From NCBI RefSeq assembly GCF_002813445.1, contig NZ_PHHD01000001.1:2604001-2668000 (forward strand): a stretch of 64,000 bases of DNA, in the 5' to 3' direction. A program made the translations under genes and the position numbers. Under the pieces are notes generated by a model. It saw nothing but the letters and a program-made list of their open reading frames with translations. It did no database searches and was not told where the DNA came from. Source of the stretch: Pseudomonas tolaasii NCPPB 2192 (GTDB lineage Bacteria > Pseudomonadota > Gammaproteobacteria > Pseudomonadales > Pseudomonadaceae). This document shows positions 1 to 8,625 of this stretch, piece by piece (positions within the stretch are counted from its first letter, which is position 1; each line of letters begins with the position of its first letter).

Positions 1-511
1 CGTCAACGCTGTGGTTGGTCAGGCTCACGCCACGGAAGGTCTGCGGCAACATGCGGGTCATGCCACCGGCGATCACCGGGTTATTAAGGAACAGGTCGCC
101 GGCTTTCAGTTCGGTGTCGAACGCGCGCATTTTCAAGGTGCCGCCAGCCGTTGAAAACGAGCCGGGCGCTTTGCCGTTGCCACTGCCGTAAGGAAGGATG
201 CTGGAACCGTCGGTGCCGCCACCGCCGTCGAGTTTGAGGCCGAGCATGGCGTTCACGTCCAGGCCGAAACCGACGGTGCCCTGGGTGTAGCCGGACTCAA
301 AAGTGCCGATGAAACCCTGGCCCCACTCCTTGCTGTCATCGGTGTGAATGTCGCGACGGTCGCGGTTCATGTAGTAGTTGCGGGTGTTGATCTTGAGGCT
401 GGAGCCTTCGACGAAACCGTCGGCGGAGGAGGTGTCTGCCGCATGGGCGAGCGGGGTGATCGTTGCTGCTATCGCGAGAAATAACGGGGTGAACGTCAGC
501 GAGTTCTTCAC
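1..511 (-). CDS. OprD-family outer-membrane porin, N-terminal part (cut by window edge)
   Basis: About 170 N-terminal residues are visible; the rest lies beyond the left edge. The reading begins at a GTG (509-511) with AAAGGAG about 8 nt upstream. A hydrophobic signal peptide ending in TPLAHA is followed by ADTSS and then EGSSLKINTRNYYMNRD, the first beta-strand signature of Pseudomonas OprD-type (Occ) porins. The glycine-rich insert and the later AGDLFLNNPVIAGGMTRMLP stretch also fit that family. These proteins are 18-stranded barrels that let small carboxylates or basic amino acids through the outer membrane. The substrate cannot be told from this fragment. An intrinsic terminator lies just upstream, so the gene probably has its own promoter between 512 and 578. 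Confidence 0.88.
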   Translation of the reverse strand, partial: MKNSLTFTPLFLAIAATITPLAHAADTSSADGFVEGSSLKINTRNYYMNRDRRDIHTDDSKEWGQGFIGTFESGYTQGTVGFGLDVNAMLGLKLDGGGGTDGSSILPYGSGNGKAPGSFSTAGGTLKMRAFDTELKAGDLFLNNPVIAGGMTRMLPQTFRGVSLTNHSVD

Positions 512-578
512 CGGTGGAGCTCCTTTGGTCAATCTTGAACGGCCAGTGTCGTGGGGGTGTGCCCGGCCTTTTTTACGG

Positions 579-608
579 CAAAAAAAAGCCGCTGAAGTCA
601 GCGGCTTT
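579..608 (-). terminator. Intrinsic terminator
   Basis: A 9-bp GC-rich hairpin (AAAGCCGCTGA / TCAGCGGC) is followed on the minus strand by eight T residues. It is correctly oriented to end minus-strand transcripts from the right, such as the regulator/sensor operon, before the porin gene. Confidence 0.8.
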
Positions 609-779
609 AAACAGATTCCCAGTGTAGAGCCCTGGAAATAAGTCGAGGGAAATTCGTGTAAGCGGGAAGCTGTCTTGCCGTCGCGCTCATCGGTGCGTCA
701 AAGTAACGCAGGCGAGCGGTGCGAGATAGAGTGTAACAAGATAATGACTGTTGCCCAAACCGCAACAGTTGGCGCGGGT

Positions 780-888
780 TGATCGTTCCCATGCTCCGCG
801 TGGGAATGCCTCTTGTGACGCTCTGCGTCACGCTTTGGGACGCGGAGCGTCCCCTGCTGCATTCCCACGCGGAGCGTGGGAACGATCA
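780..888. repeat. MITE-like palindromic repeat, copy A (109 bp)
   Basis: The element starts TGATCGTTCCCA and ends TGGGAACGATCA, with internal imperfect hairpins around GTGACGCTCTGCGTCAC and GGGACGCGGAGCGTCCC. It is nearly identical in length and sequence to the copy at 27959-28067 and related to the longer copy at 22654-22789. It contains no coding capacity. It lies just downstream of the sensor kinase stop codon. Confidence 0.85.
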
Positions 889-897
889 TCGGAGTGC

Positions 898-2262
898 CTA
901 GACGGGCAGGGTAATGCCAAACGTATTGCCGCCACCTTCACTGCGCACAAACACATCCCCGCCATGCATCAGCGCAATCGCCTTGACGATGGCCAGCCCC
1001 AGCCCATGGTTCGCGCCACTGTTACTGCGCGAAGCATCCACCCGGTAGAAGCGCTCGAACAACCGTGGCAGGTGCTCGCTGGCAATCTCGTCGCCAGGGT
1101 TGGTCACCCCGATGGAGACCTGATGTTCCTGCGCTTCAATGTTCACTTCGATCAGCCGCCCAGGCGCGGTGTGCTGCACCGCGTTACTCAGCAGATTGAT
1201 GAGCGCGCGGCGCAGGTGGGCCTTTTCGATGTGCACCATGGCATCGCCGCGCACGCTTACCTTGACCTGGGCGTCTTCAAGGATGAAATCGAGGTAATCG
1301 AGGGTGGTCGCTACTTCATCGGCCAGGGAGCTTTCGATCAGCTTGGTGGCCTTGCTGCCCTGGTCGGCGCTGGCGAGGAACAGCATGTCGTTGATGATCG
1401 AGCGCAAGCGTTCCAGCTCTTCAAGATTCGATTGCAGCACCTCGAAGTAATGCTCGGCTGATCGTCCGCGTGTGAGTGCGACCTGGGTCTGGCCGATCAG
1501 GTTGGTCAGGGGCGAGCGCAGTTCGTGGGCCACGTCGGCGTTGAAGGATTCCAGGCGTGAATAGGCCTGTTCAACCCGATCCAGCGTGGAATTGAACGAG
1601 TTGACGAACTGGCTCAGCTCCGGTGGCAGCGGCGACAATTGCAGCCGCCCGGACAGTTTCGGCGGCGCCAGTTTCTGCGCTTCATCCGAGAGCTTGCCCA
1701 GCGGTTTGAGGCCGATGCGCGATACCCAGAAGCCCAGCAAAGCCGCCAGCGCCACGCCGACAAAAGCCAGGCCGATCAACGCCACCAGCAATTGGTGCTG
1801 GGTCGCGCGGAAATTCTCGGTGTCGATGGCGATCATGAAACGCAGGGGCGGGCGCTGTTCCTTCGCCGCAAACTGGCTCACCAATACCTTGAACGGGTAT
1901 TCATGCCCCGGCAGACGCAAGTCGCGCTTGCCCGTCGGCCCCTCGGCAAAGGCGCGGATCTGTGCATCGGGGTTGCCGTATTCGTAGTTCGGATCGCTGC
2001 TGACTACCCAGAACCGGATGCGCTTGTCTTCTTCACCCAGCAGCTTGAGCTTGGCGGTGATTTTCGCCCAGTGGTCCGGCGTGCCGAAGCGGTTCACCGA
2101 TGACTCGAGCACGCTGTAACGCGCATCCAGTTCGGCGCCCGGCAACAAACCCAGGCCCCGGTCCACTTGCTGGTACAACGCGCCGCCGATCAACACGAAG
2201 ATCAGCAGCGCCACCAGTGTGAACATGCCACTCAGGCGCAGGGCGATGGAGTTAGCCGACAC
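898..2262 (-). CDS. CusS/CopS-type sensor histidine kinase
   Basis: This is a 454-residue inner-membrane sensor kinase of the heavy-metal (CusS/CopS/IrlS) family. It has TM1 near residues 13-30, a periplasmic loop, TM2 near 158-180, then HAMP and a HisKA box NADVAHELRSPLTN with the phospho-acceptor at His246. The ATPase shows an N box (NLLSNAVQH) and a G box (GLGLAIVKA). I chose the GTG at 2262 because it follows GGAG by 7 nt and overlaps the regulator's last codons. An upstream in-frame ATG would lie deep inside the regulator gene. It pairs with the regulator at 2252-2929, which it presumably phosphorylates. Metal specificity is inferred from family only: no Cys/His-rich metal site is obvious in the periplasmic loop, and the neighbouring pump is not of the metal-exporting HME class. 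Confidence 0.9.
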   Translation of the reverse strand: MSANSIALRLSGMFTLVALLIFVLIGGALYQQVDRGLGLLPGAELDARYSVLESSVNRFGTPDHWAKITAKLKLLGEEDKRIRFWVVSSDPNYEYGNPDAQIRAFAEGPTGKRDLRLPGHEYPFKVLVSQFAAKEQRPPLRFMIAIDTENFRATQHQLLVALIGLAFVGVALAALLGFWVSRIGLKPLGKLSDEAQKLAPPKLSGRLQLSPLPPELSQFVNSFNSTLDRVEQAYSRLESFNADVAHELRSPLTNLIGQTQVALTRGRSAEHYFEVLQSNLEELERLRSIINDMLFLASADQGSKATKLIESSLADEVATTLDYLDFILEDAQVKVSVRGDAMVHIEKAHLRRALINLLSNAVQHTAPGRLIEVNIEAQEHQVSIGVTNPGDEIASEHLPRLFERFYRVDASRSNSGANHGLGLAIVKAIALMHGGDVFVRSEGGGNTFGITLPV

Positions 2263-2929
2263 TGCGGTTCTCCAGCACGTAACCCATGCCGCGAATGGTG
2301 TGCAACAGCTTGGTGTCGAACGGCCCGTCGAGCTTGGCGCGCAGGCGTTTGATCGCCACTTCCACCACGTTGGCGTCGCTGTCGAAATTGATGTCCCAGA
2401 CCATCTCCGCAATCGCCGTCTTGGAGAGGATTTCGCCCTGGCGCCGCGCGAGCACGCTGAGCAGCGAAAATTCCTTGGCGGTCAGGTCCAGGCGCACGCC
2501 GTTGCGGCTGGCTTTGCGGCTGATCAGGTCGATCCACAGGTCGGCCACGGTCACCTGCACCGGTTCGTGGCCGCCGCTGCGGCGGGTCAATGCCTGCAAG
2601 CGTGCCACCAGTTCCAGGAACGAAAACGGTTTGCCCAGGTAATCATCGGCGCCTTCACGCAGGCCACGGATGCGGTCTTCCACGCGCTCGCGGGCGGTGA
2701 GCATGATCACCGGCGTCTGCTTGCGCGCGCGCAGGGCACGCAGCACACCGAAGCCGTCGAGGCCCGGCAGCATCACGTCGAGCACGATCACTGCGTAATC
2801 GTTCTCCAGCGCCAGGTGCAAACCTTCCACGCCTTCGCGCGCCACATCGACGGTGTAGCCCTGTTCCGTCAGGCCGCGGTGCAGGTAGTCCGCGGTTTTT
2901 TCTTCATCTTCAATAATCAGGACGCGCAT
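2252..2929 (-). CDS. OmpR-family response regulator (CopR/CusR-like)
   Basis: The 225-residue protein has an N-terminal receiver domain with acidic pocket EDE at 7-9, phospho-acceptor Asp51 in VLDVMLPGLDG and conserved Lys in GKPFSF. A C-terminal winged-helix DNA-binding domain ends in HTIRGMGYVLE. It overlaps the sensor kinase start by 11 bp and begins 31 bp after the RND pump stop, so pump, regulator and kinase are likely co-transcribed. The expected role is transcriptional control of the upstream efflux genes. Inverted repeats at 7279-7314 upstream of the operon are candidate sites. The ATG at 2929 begins directly at the receiver domain (MRVLIIEDEE). Confidence 0.92.
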   Translation of the reverse strand: MRVLIIEDEEKTADYLHRGLTEQGYTVDVAREGVEGLHLALENDYAVIVLDVMLPGLDGFGVLRALRARKQTPVIMLTARERVEDRIRGLREGADDYLGKPFSFLELVARLQALTRRSGGHEPVQVTVADLWIDLISRKASRNGVRLDLTAKEFSLLSVLARRQGEILSKTAIAEMVWDINFDSDANVVEVAIKRLRAKLDGPFDTKLLHTIRGMGYVLENRSVG

Positions 2930-2960
2930 GAGCCTTTTTTCCAGGACGGGGGCCTCAGCC

Positions 2961-5900
2961 TTAATGTGTGGTCGCCAGCGCCAGCGCTGGTTTGGGCCTG
3001 TGGAAAAACTTTTCAAGGTACAAGTATATGACCGGCGTGGTGAACAGCGTCAGCGCCTGGCTCACCAGCAGCCCGCCGACCACCGCAATACCCAGCGGCT
3101 GGCGCAATTCTGCGCCGGGGCCGGAGCCCAGCATCAGGGGGACCGCACCGAGCAACGCAGCCAGTGTGGTCATGATGATCGGCCGGAACCGCGTGACGCA
3201 GGCTTCATAAATCGCTTCTTCGGGCGGCAAGCCCCGCACCCGCTGGGCCTCCAGTGCGAAGTCGATCATCAGAATGCCGTTCTTCTTCACGATGCCGATC
3301 AGCAACACCAGGCCGATCAACGCCATGATCGAAAAGTCCTGGCCGAGCAACCACAGCATGATCAGCGCGCCCAGACCTGCCGAGGGCAGGGTGGAGATGA
3401 TCGTCAGCGGGTGCACAAAACTCTCGTACAGCACACCCAGAATAATGTAGACCGCCACCAGCGCCGCGAGGATCAGCCACGGCTGGCTGGCCAGCGAACT
3501 CTGGAACGCCTGGGCCGCGCCCTGGAAGGTACCGATCATGGTGGCCGGCATGCCGATTTCGTTTTTCGCCTGATTGAGCATGATCACCGCATCGCCCAAT
3601 GCCACGCCGGGCGCCAGGTTGAACGACAGGTTGGCGGCCGGGAACATGCCGTCATGGCTGATGGACAAGGGGCCCACGGTCGGCGGATCAACCTTGGCCA
3701 GTGCCGACAGCGGCACCATTTCACCGGTCAACGGCGAGCGCAGGTAGAAGTAGTTCAGGCTCTCGGCTTTGCCGCGTTGCTGGCTGTCGAGCTCCAGCAC
3801 CACTTGGTACTGGTTGATCTCGGTCTGGAATTCGTTGATCTGGCGCTGGCCGAACGCGTCATACAACGCCTGGTCAACGTCGGTGGCGGTCAAACCGAAA
3901 CGCGCGGCGGCCTGGCGGTCGATGCTGATGTGGGTGATGCTGCCGCCCAGTTGCAAATCGTTGGACAGGTCGCGGAAGGCCGGGTTGGCGCGCAGTTTTT
4001 CCGTCAGGCGCTGGGTCCAGGTGTTCAGCGTCGGGCCGTCGTTGCTCTTGAGCACGTATTGATACTGGGCGCGGCTCGGGCCGGAGCTGAGGTTGATGTC
4101 TTGCCCGGCGCGCAGGTACAGCACAATGCCCGGCACCTTCGCCAGTTTCGGGCGAATGCGGTCGATGAACTGGCTGGCGGACACATCGCGGTCACCGCGA
4201 TCTTTCAAGGCGATCCAGAAGCGGCCGTTGGCGATGGTCTGGTTGCTGCCGGTCACGCCCACCGAGTGGGAAAACGCTTCCACCGCCGGGTCGTCCTTGA
4301 TGATCTCGGCCAGGGCTTTGTGTTTGGCGACCATGTCCGGGTACGACACGTCCGCCGCCGCCTCGCTGGTGCCGAGTACAAAACCGGTGTCTTGCACCGG
4401 AAAGAAACCCTTGGGGATAAACACATAGCCGACCACGGCCAGCGCCAGGGTCAGCACGAAAATCCCGGCCATGGTGCGTTGGTGGGCCAGCGCGCGGCGC
4501 AGGTTGCGCGCGTAGCCGGCCAGCAGGCGTTCGCTGAAGCCGGGCTTGTCGTGGGCGTGATGAGTCGGCGCGCGCATGAACAGGGCCGCCAGGGTGGGTG
4601 CCAGGGTCAGCGAGACCACCACTGAAATCAGGATGGTCGAGGTGGCCGTCAGCGCAAACTCCTTGAACAACCGCCCGACCACGCCGCCCATGAACAGCAG
4701 CGGAATAAACGCCGCCACCAGCGAGAAGCTGATGGACACCACGGTGAAACCGATTTCGCCGGAGCCTTTGATCGCCGCGTCGCGCTTGTTGAGCCCGGCC
4801 TCAAGGTGACGGTGAATGTTCTCCACCACCACGATGGCGTCGTCCACCACAAAGCCCACGGCGATCACGATCGCCACCAGCGTCAGGTTGTTCAGGCTGA
4901 AACCCAGCAGGTACATCAGCGCAAAACTGGCCACCAGCGACACGCCGAGCACGCTGGACACGATCATCGTCGCCGACAGTTGGCGCAGGAACAGCGCCAT
5001 CACCGCGACCACCAGCAGGATCGCGATCAGCAGGGTCACTTCCACTTCATGCAGTGAGGCGCGGATGGTCTTGGTGCGGTCGGTCAACACGCTGACCTTC
5101 ACCGACGCCGGCAGCATGCCTTCCAGGCGCGGCAGCTCGGCCTGAATGCGGTCTACGGTCTCGACGATATTCGCGCCGGGCTGGCGTGAAATCACCAGGT
5201 TGACGCCGGGTGTGTCGCCGGACCAGGCCTGCACGTAGGCGTTTTCCGAACCATTGATGACTTTGGCGATATCGCGCAGTTGAACCGGGGCGCCGTTCTT
5301 GTAGGAAACAATCAACCGGCCGTATTCGTCCGGGTGAAACAACTGGTCGTTGGTCGACAGGGTCGACACGCTGTTCTCGCCGTAGATTGCACCCTTGGCC
5401 AGGTTCAGGCTCGATTGCTGGATGGCCACGCGCACGTCGGCGAGGGTCAGGCCAATGGCCGCGAGTTTATCCGGCGAAGCCTGCACGCGAATAGCCGGGC
5501 GCTGCTGGCCGGTGATGTTGATCTGGCCCACGCCGTCGATCTGGCTGATCTGGCGCGCCAGCAGGGTTTCCACGTAGTCGCTCAGCTCGGTGCTGGGCAT
5601 GGTGTCGGAGCTGACGCTGAGGATCAGCACCGGGCTGTCGGCCGGGTTGACTTTCTTCCAGGTCGGCAGGCTCGGCATGTCGCTGGGTAGCTTGCCCGAC
5701 GCAGTGTTGATCGCCGCCTGCACTTCCTGCGCGGCGGTGTCGATGCTTTTGTTGAGGGTGAACTGCAAGGTCAGCAGGCTGGAGCCCAGGGCGCTGCTGG
5801 AGGTCATCTGGGTCATGCCGGGGATGGCGCTGAATTGCACCTCCAGCGGCGTGGCCACGGATGAGGCCATGGTGTCCGGGCTGGCGCCGGGCAAGGTGGC

Positions 5901-6056
5901 GGTAACCTGAATGGTAGGAAATTCCGCCTCAGGCAGTGGGGCGACGGCCAAACGCGGGAAGGCAATCATCCCGAGCAGAACCAGCGCGAAGGTCAGCAGC
6001 AGGGTGGCAACCGGGTGATCGACGCACCAGGCTGACGGCGAACGGCTGCCGCTCAT
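2961..6056 (-). CDS. RND-type (HAE-1/MdtC-like) multidrug efflux permease
   Basis: At 1031 residues this has the full length of a proton-driven inner-membrane RND pump. The start resembles MdtC/MuxC (PLPEAEFPTIQVTATLPGAS, ASSVATPLE). The proton-relay pair is present in FVVDDAIVVVENIHRH, and TM10 shows GIVKKNGILMIDFALEA. Two large periplasmic loops and 12 predicted membrane segments are present. Its ATG overlaps the membrane fusion protein stop (ATGA), a sign of translational coupling. There is no second RND subunit, so it is not a full mdtABC/muxABC set. No outer-membrane channel gene is adjacent, so it probably borrows one encoded elsewhere. The aspartate pair and the lack of the metal-transport residues typical of CusA point to organic substrates. 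Confidence 0.93.
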   Translation of the reverse strand: MSGSRSPSAWCVDHPVATLLLTFALVLLGMIAFPRLAVAPLPEAEFPTIQVTATLPGASPDTMASSVATPLEVQFSAIPGMTQMTSSSALGSSLLTLQFTLNKSIDTAAQEVQAAINTASGKLPSDMPSLPTWKKVNPADSPVLILSVSSDTMPSTELSDYVETLLARQISQIDGVGQINITGQQRPAIRVQASPDKLAAIGLTLADVRVAIQQSSLNLAKGAIYGENSVSTLSTNDQLFHPDEYGRLIVSYKNGAPVQLRDIAKVINGSENAYVQAWSGDTPGVNLVISRQPGANIVETVDRIQAELPRLEGMLPASVKVSVLTDRTKTIRASLHEVEVTLLIAILLVVAVMALFLRQLSATMIVSSVLGVSLVASFALMYLLGFSLNNLTLVAIVIAVGFVVDDAIVVVENIHRHLEAGLNKRDAAIKGSGEIGFTVVSISFSLVAAFIPLLFMGGVVGRLFKEFALTATSTILISVVVSLTLAPTLAALFMRAPTHHAHDKPGFSERLLAGYARNLRRALAHQRTMAGIFVLTLALAVVGYVFIPKGFFPVQDTGFVLGTSEAAADVSYPDMVAKHKALAEIIKDDPAVEAFSHSVGVTGSNQTIANGRFWIALKDRGDRDVSASQFIDRIRPKLAKVPGIVLYLRAGQDINLSSGPSRAQYQYVLKSNDGPTLNTWTQRLTEKLRANPAFRDLSNDLQLGGSITHISIDRQAAARFGLTATDVDQALYDAFGQRQINEFQTEINQYQVVLELDSQQRGKAESLNYFYLRSPLTGEMVPLSALAKVDPPTVGPLSISHDGMFPAANLSFNLAPGVALGDAVIMLNQAKNEIGMPATMIGTFQGAAQAFQSSLASQPWLILAALVAVYIILGVLYESFVHPLTIISTLPSAGLGALIMLWLLGQDFSIMALIGLVLLIGIVKKNGILMIDFALEAQRVRGLPPEEAIYEACVTRFRPIIMTTLAALLGAVPLMLGSGPGAELRQPLGIAVVGGLLVSQALTLFTTPVIYLYLEKFFHRPKPALALATTH

Positions 6057-7219
6057 GGCTGCACCTTGGCGTCAACGGTCTGGATCACTTGCGGCGGTTC
6101 CTTGAGCACTTCCACCTGGGCGCCGGCCTTGAGCCGCGACTGGCCATCGCTGACCAGCACGTCCCCGGCGTTCACGCCCTTGATGATGTTCACATCGCTG
6201 TCTTGATAGGCCACTTGCACCGGTACGATTTCGACCTTGTCGCCATTGACCCGGTACACAAAGTGCGAGTCGAGCCCGCGTTGCACCACGGTCGGCGGCA
6301 CGGTGAGCGCATTTTTGTCGAGGGCGGTCTGGATCTTGATGGTCACCAGTTGCCCCGGCCACAGGCGTTGCGAGGCGTTGTTGAATTCAGCCTTGGCGCG
6401 CAGGGTACCGGTGGTGGAACTGATCTGATTGTCGATCAAGCTCAGGTGGCCGGCGCCGAGCAGGTCGCCGGTCTGGCCGTCGGTGTCGGCACCCTGGTAG
6501 GCGTCGACGCTGGCGCGTTCAGGCGCGGCGATCAGGCCTTGCAGGGTCGGCAACATCTGTTGCGGCAGCGAGAACTCGACGGCAATCGGGTCGATCTGGG
6601 TGACTGAAAACAGACCCTGGGTATCGCTCATGCGCAGGAAGTTACCTTCATCCACGCTGCGAATACCGACGCGACCGGTGACGGGAGAGCGAATCTGCGT
6701 GTAGGAAAGTTGTACTTGAGCCGAGTCGATGGCCGCCTGATTGCCTTGCGCGGTGGCCTTGAGCTGGTTGACCAGGGCTTGTTGCTGGTCATAGGTCTGC
6801 TTCGACACGCCGTCGTCAATACTCAGTTCCTTGTAGCGCTTGAGGTTGACCAGCGCCACTTGCAGCTGCGCCTGGCTTTCGCCCAACTGCGCCTTGGCCT
6901 GGTCGAGGCTGGCGCGGATCGAGCGGTCATCGATGGTTGCCAGCAGGTCGCCGGTCTTGACCAGTTGCCCTTCCTTGACCAGCAGTTTGGTGAGAATGCC
7001 GTCGATCTGCGGGCGGATCACCACGCTGTGCAACGACAGCACCGAGCCGATGCCGCTGACAAAACGCGGAATATCTTGCTGCGCAACGCTCACCACCCGC
7101 ACCGGGATTGCAGTAGGCGCCGCCAGTTTGGTCTTGGCCGGCCGGGTCAACGCCCAGGCTGCGATGGCCACGACCACGAGGACACCCACGGTGAGGGCGG
7201 TTTTTCGTTGAATGAGCAT
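6053..7219 (-). CDS. RND efflux periplasmic adaptor (membrane fusion protein)
   Basis: The protein has an N-terminal membrane anchor (TALTVGVLVVVAIAAWAL), then a barrel-sandwich/lipoyl half-motif (KEGQLVKTGDLLATIDDR), a coiled-coil hairpin rich in Gln and Ala (about residues 100-165), a second half-motif and a beta-barrel. This is the usual adaptor layout linking an RND pump to an outer-membrane channel. The ATG at 7219 gives 388 residues. A TTG six codons upstream is also open, but neither has a strong Shine-Dalgarno sequence. It is the first gene of the efflux-regulator operon and overlaps the pump by 4 bp. Confidence 0.9.
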   Translation of the reverse strand: MLIQRKTALTVGVLVVVAIAAWALTRPAKTKLAAPTAIPVRVVSVAQQDIPRFVSGIGSVLSLHSVVIRPQIDGILTKLLVKEGQLVKTGDLLATIDDRSIRASLDQAKAQLGESQAQLQVALVNLKRYKELSIDDGVSKQTYDQQQALVNQLKATAQGNQAAIDSAQVQLSYTQIRSPVTGRVGIRSVDEGNFLRMSDTQGLFSVTQIDPIAVEFSLPQQMLPTLQGLIAAPERASVDAYQGADTDGQTGDLLGAGHLSLIDNQISSTTGTLRAKAEFNNASQRLWPGQLVTIKIQTALDKNALTVPPTVVQRGLDSHFVYRVNGDKVEIVPVQVAYQDSDVNIIKGVNAGDVLVSDGQSRLKAGAQVEVLKEPPQVIQTVDAKVQP

Positions 7220-7278
7220 GGGTGAGGCGCCGGGCAAGGGGTGGGAAGGATGGAGGCTCTTTATAACGCGCCGATCCG

Positions 7279-7314
7279 GTCAGCACAGTGACCGCTATCT
7301 GACGGCGCTGTCAG
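7279..7314 (-). promoter_or_regulatory. Candidate regulator-binding inverted repeats upstream of the RND operon
   Basis: Two spaced inverted repeats lie 60-95 bp upstream of the adaptor start: GTCA-N6-TGAC at 7279-7292 and CTGAC-N6-GTCAG at 7299-7314. Their shared TGAC/GTCA half-sites and closeness suggest an OmpR-type regulator operator. This is inference from position and symmetry only. Confidence 0.35.
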
Positions 7315-7432
7315 TTAAGTCCTGTCGTTCCTACAAGCGGTGGTTAAAGATCCGAAGGGCGCAGGTATACTGCGCGCCTGCGTGGCCCGCAAGACGGTCG
7401 CGCCTCATTTCCTGTACGCCCCCGGAGCTTTC

Positions 7433-7666
7433 ATGACTTCCCCGACACAACCCCCTGTTGAAGCGGCCGACCTCGTCGATCCGGCCAGCGCTGAAAGCGT
7501 TGAAAAAGCCGGGATCCCGGCGTTCAAGTTTCCGTTCAAGCCGGGTGAGCTGGCCGGGGCCAAGCATGCCAGCCAGCCCTGGTACAAGGGCGGCGCCAAA
7601 AATGGTCACACCAAGACGCCAGGCATGGCACCGCCGGGCACTCGTCGCTCGATGGGTAAACGCTGA
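7433..7666 (+). CDS. Conserved small hypothetical protein (77 aa)
   Basis: The ATG at 7433 is preceded by GGAG about 6 nt upstream. The product is a proline- and glycine-rich, basic-tailed protein with no signal peptide or membrane segment. Its middle (IPAFKFPFKPGELAGAKHA) and Gly/Pro-rich C-terminus (APPGTRRSMGKR) look conserved rather than random. It is transcribed divergently from the RND operon. No function can be assigned. A longer upstream frame to 7340 exists but has no ribosome-binding site. Confidence 0.6.
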   Translation: MTSPTQPPVEAADLVDPASAESVEKAGIPAFKFPFKPGELAGAKHASQPWYKGGAKNGHTKTPGMAPPGTRRSMGKR

Positions 7667-7829
7667 GATTAACCTTCGACGCGCAACGTCAGTCACTGCC
7701 TACAAAGGCTGCTGACTTTTCCGCTTGTGGGTCTACGTCCGCTTCTTGAAAGCTGCACGGCACTCGTTGCGCCCCGGATAGTGTGTGGGCGCGCAGTGAG
7801 GCTGAACTTTCCGGAAAAGGACGTCCCCC

Positions 7830-8612
7830 GTGGTCCTGATACGCCTGTGTGCAGTGTTTGCCCTGTTTCTCTCGATGGACGCCGCGGCGCTCGTTGAACC
7901 ACCGCGCGATGAAATCCGTTTTGCTGTCGCCGCGCAGTTTCCTCCCTTTCAAAGCCGCAACGAGCAAGGCCAGTTGGTGGGGCTCAACATCGACTTGGGC
8001 AACGCCCTGTGCCAACAACTCAAGGTGCGCTGCACCTGGGTCGATCAGGTGCTTGTCGAAAGTTTTGCCGCGCTGGATGCCCGCCAATTCGATGCGATCA
8101 TGGGCATTGCGCCCACCTCAAAACGGCGCCAGTCGGTGAACTTCACCGACAACCTCTACCCGTTCACCACCCGCCTGGTGGCGCGCAAAAACTCAGGTTT
8201 GTTGCCCACGGCCCGTTCGCTCAAGGGCAAGCGGGTTGGGGTGCTGCTGGGCAGCAATCGGGAGGCGTTCGTGCAGTCGAAATGGGCGCCGGCGGGCGTT
8301 ATCGTCAAGAGCTTCTGGCTCAACGACGAACTGACGCGCAGCCTGGTGGCAGGCCAGATTGATGCGACGCTTCAAGGTACGGTGGAGATCCGTCGGGCCT
8401 TGCTCGACACCGCCAGTGGCCAGGATTTTGATTTCCTGGGCCCTGCCGTTTCCGCCGATTTATTGGGCGACGGCGTTGCCATCGCGGTGCGCAAGCCCGA
8501 CGTCACGTTGCGCAATACGCTAAACCTCGCGCTGAAACAACTGATACAGAACGGCGAGTACCAACGGATTCTGCAACCCTATCGGCTGGACGAACCGCCC
8601 TCCAGCCCATGA
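7830..8612 (+). CDS. Periplasmic amino-acid-type substrate-binding protein (SBP_bac_3)
   Basis: This 260-residue secreted protein has a short signal peptide (LCAVFALFLSMDAAA) and then the family-3 solute-binding fold. The first lobe opens with IRFAVAAQFPPFQSRNEQGQLVGL and DLGNALCQQL. The hinge region carries FDAIMGIAPTSKRRQSVNFTD, and the C-terminus GEYQRILQPYRLDEP is typical of Lys/Arg/Orn/His-type binding proteins. Start GTG 7830 has AAAGGA about 9 nt upstream. No permease or ATPase gene is adjacent, so it is an orphan binding protein, possibly feeding a transporter encoded elsewhere or acting as a sensor. The preceding 160 bp show no other gene. It is convergent with the YkgJ-type gene, 13 bp away. 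Confidence 0.88.
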   Translation: MVLIRLCAVFALFLSMDAAALVEPPRDEIRFAVAAQFPPFQSRNEQGQLVGLNIDLGNALCQQLKVRCTWVDQVLVESFAALDARQFDAIMGIAPTSKRRQSVNFTDNLYPFTTRLVARKNSGLLPTARSLKGKRVGVLLGSNREAFVQSKWAPAGVIVKSFWLNDELTRSLVAGQIDATLQGTVEIRRALLDTASGQDFDFLGPAVSADLLGDGVAIAVRKPDVTLRNTLNLALKQLIQNGEYQRILQPYRLDEPPSSP

Positions 8613-8625
8613 CCCTTTTTGAGTT

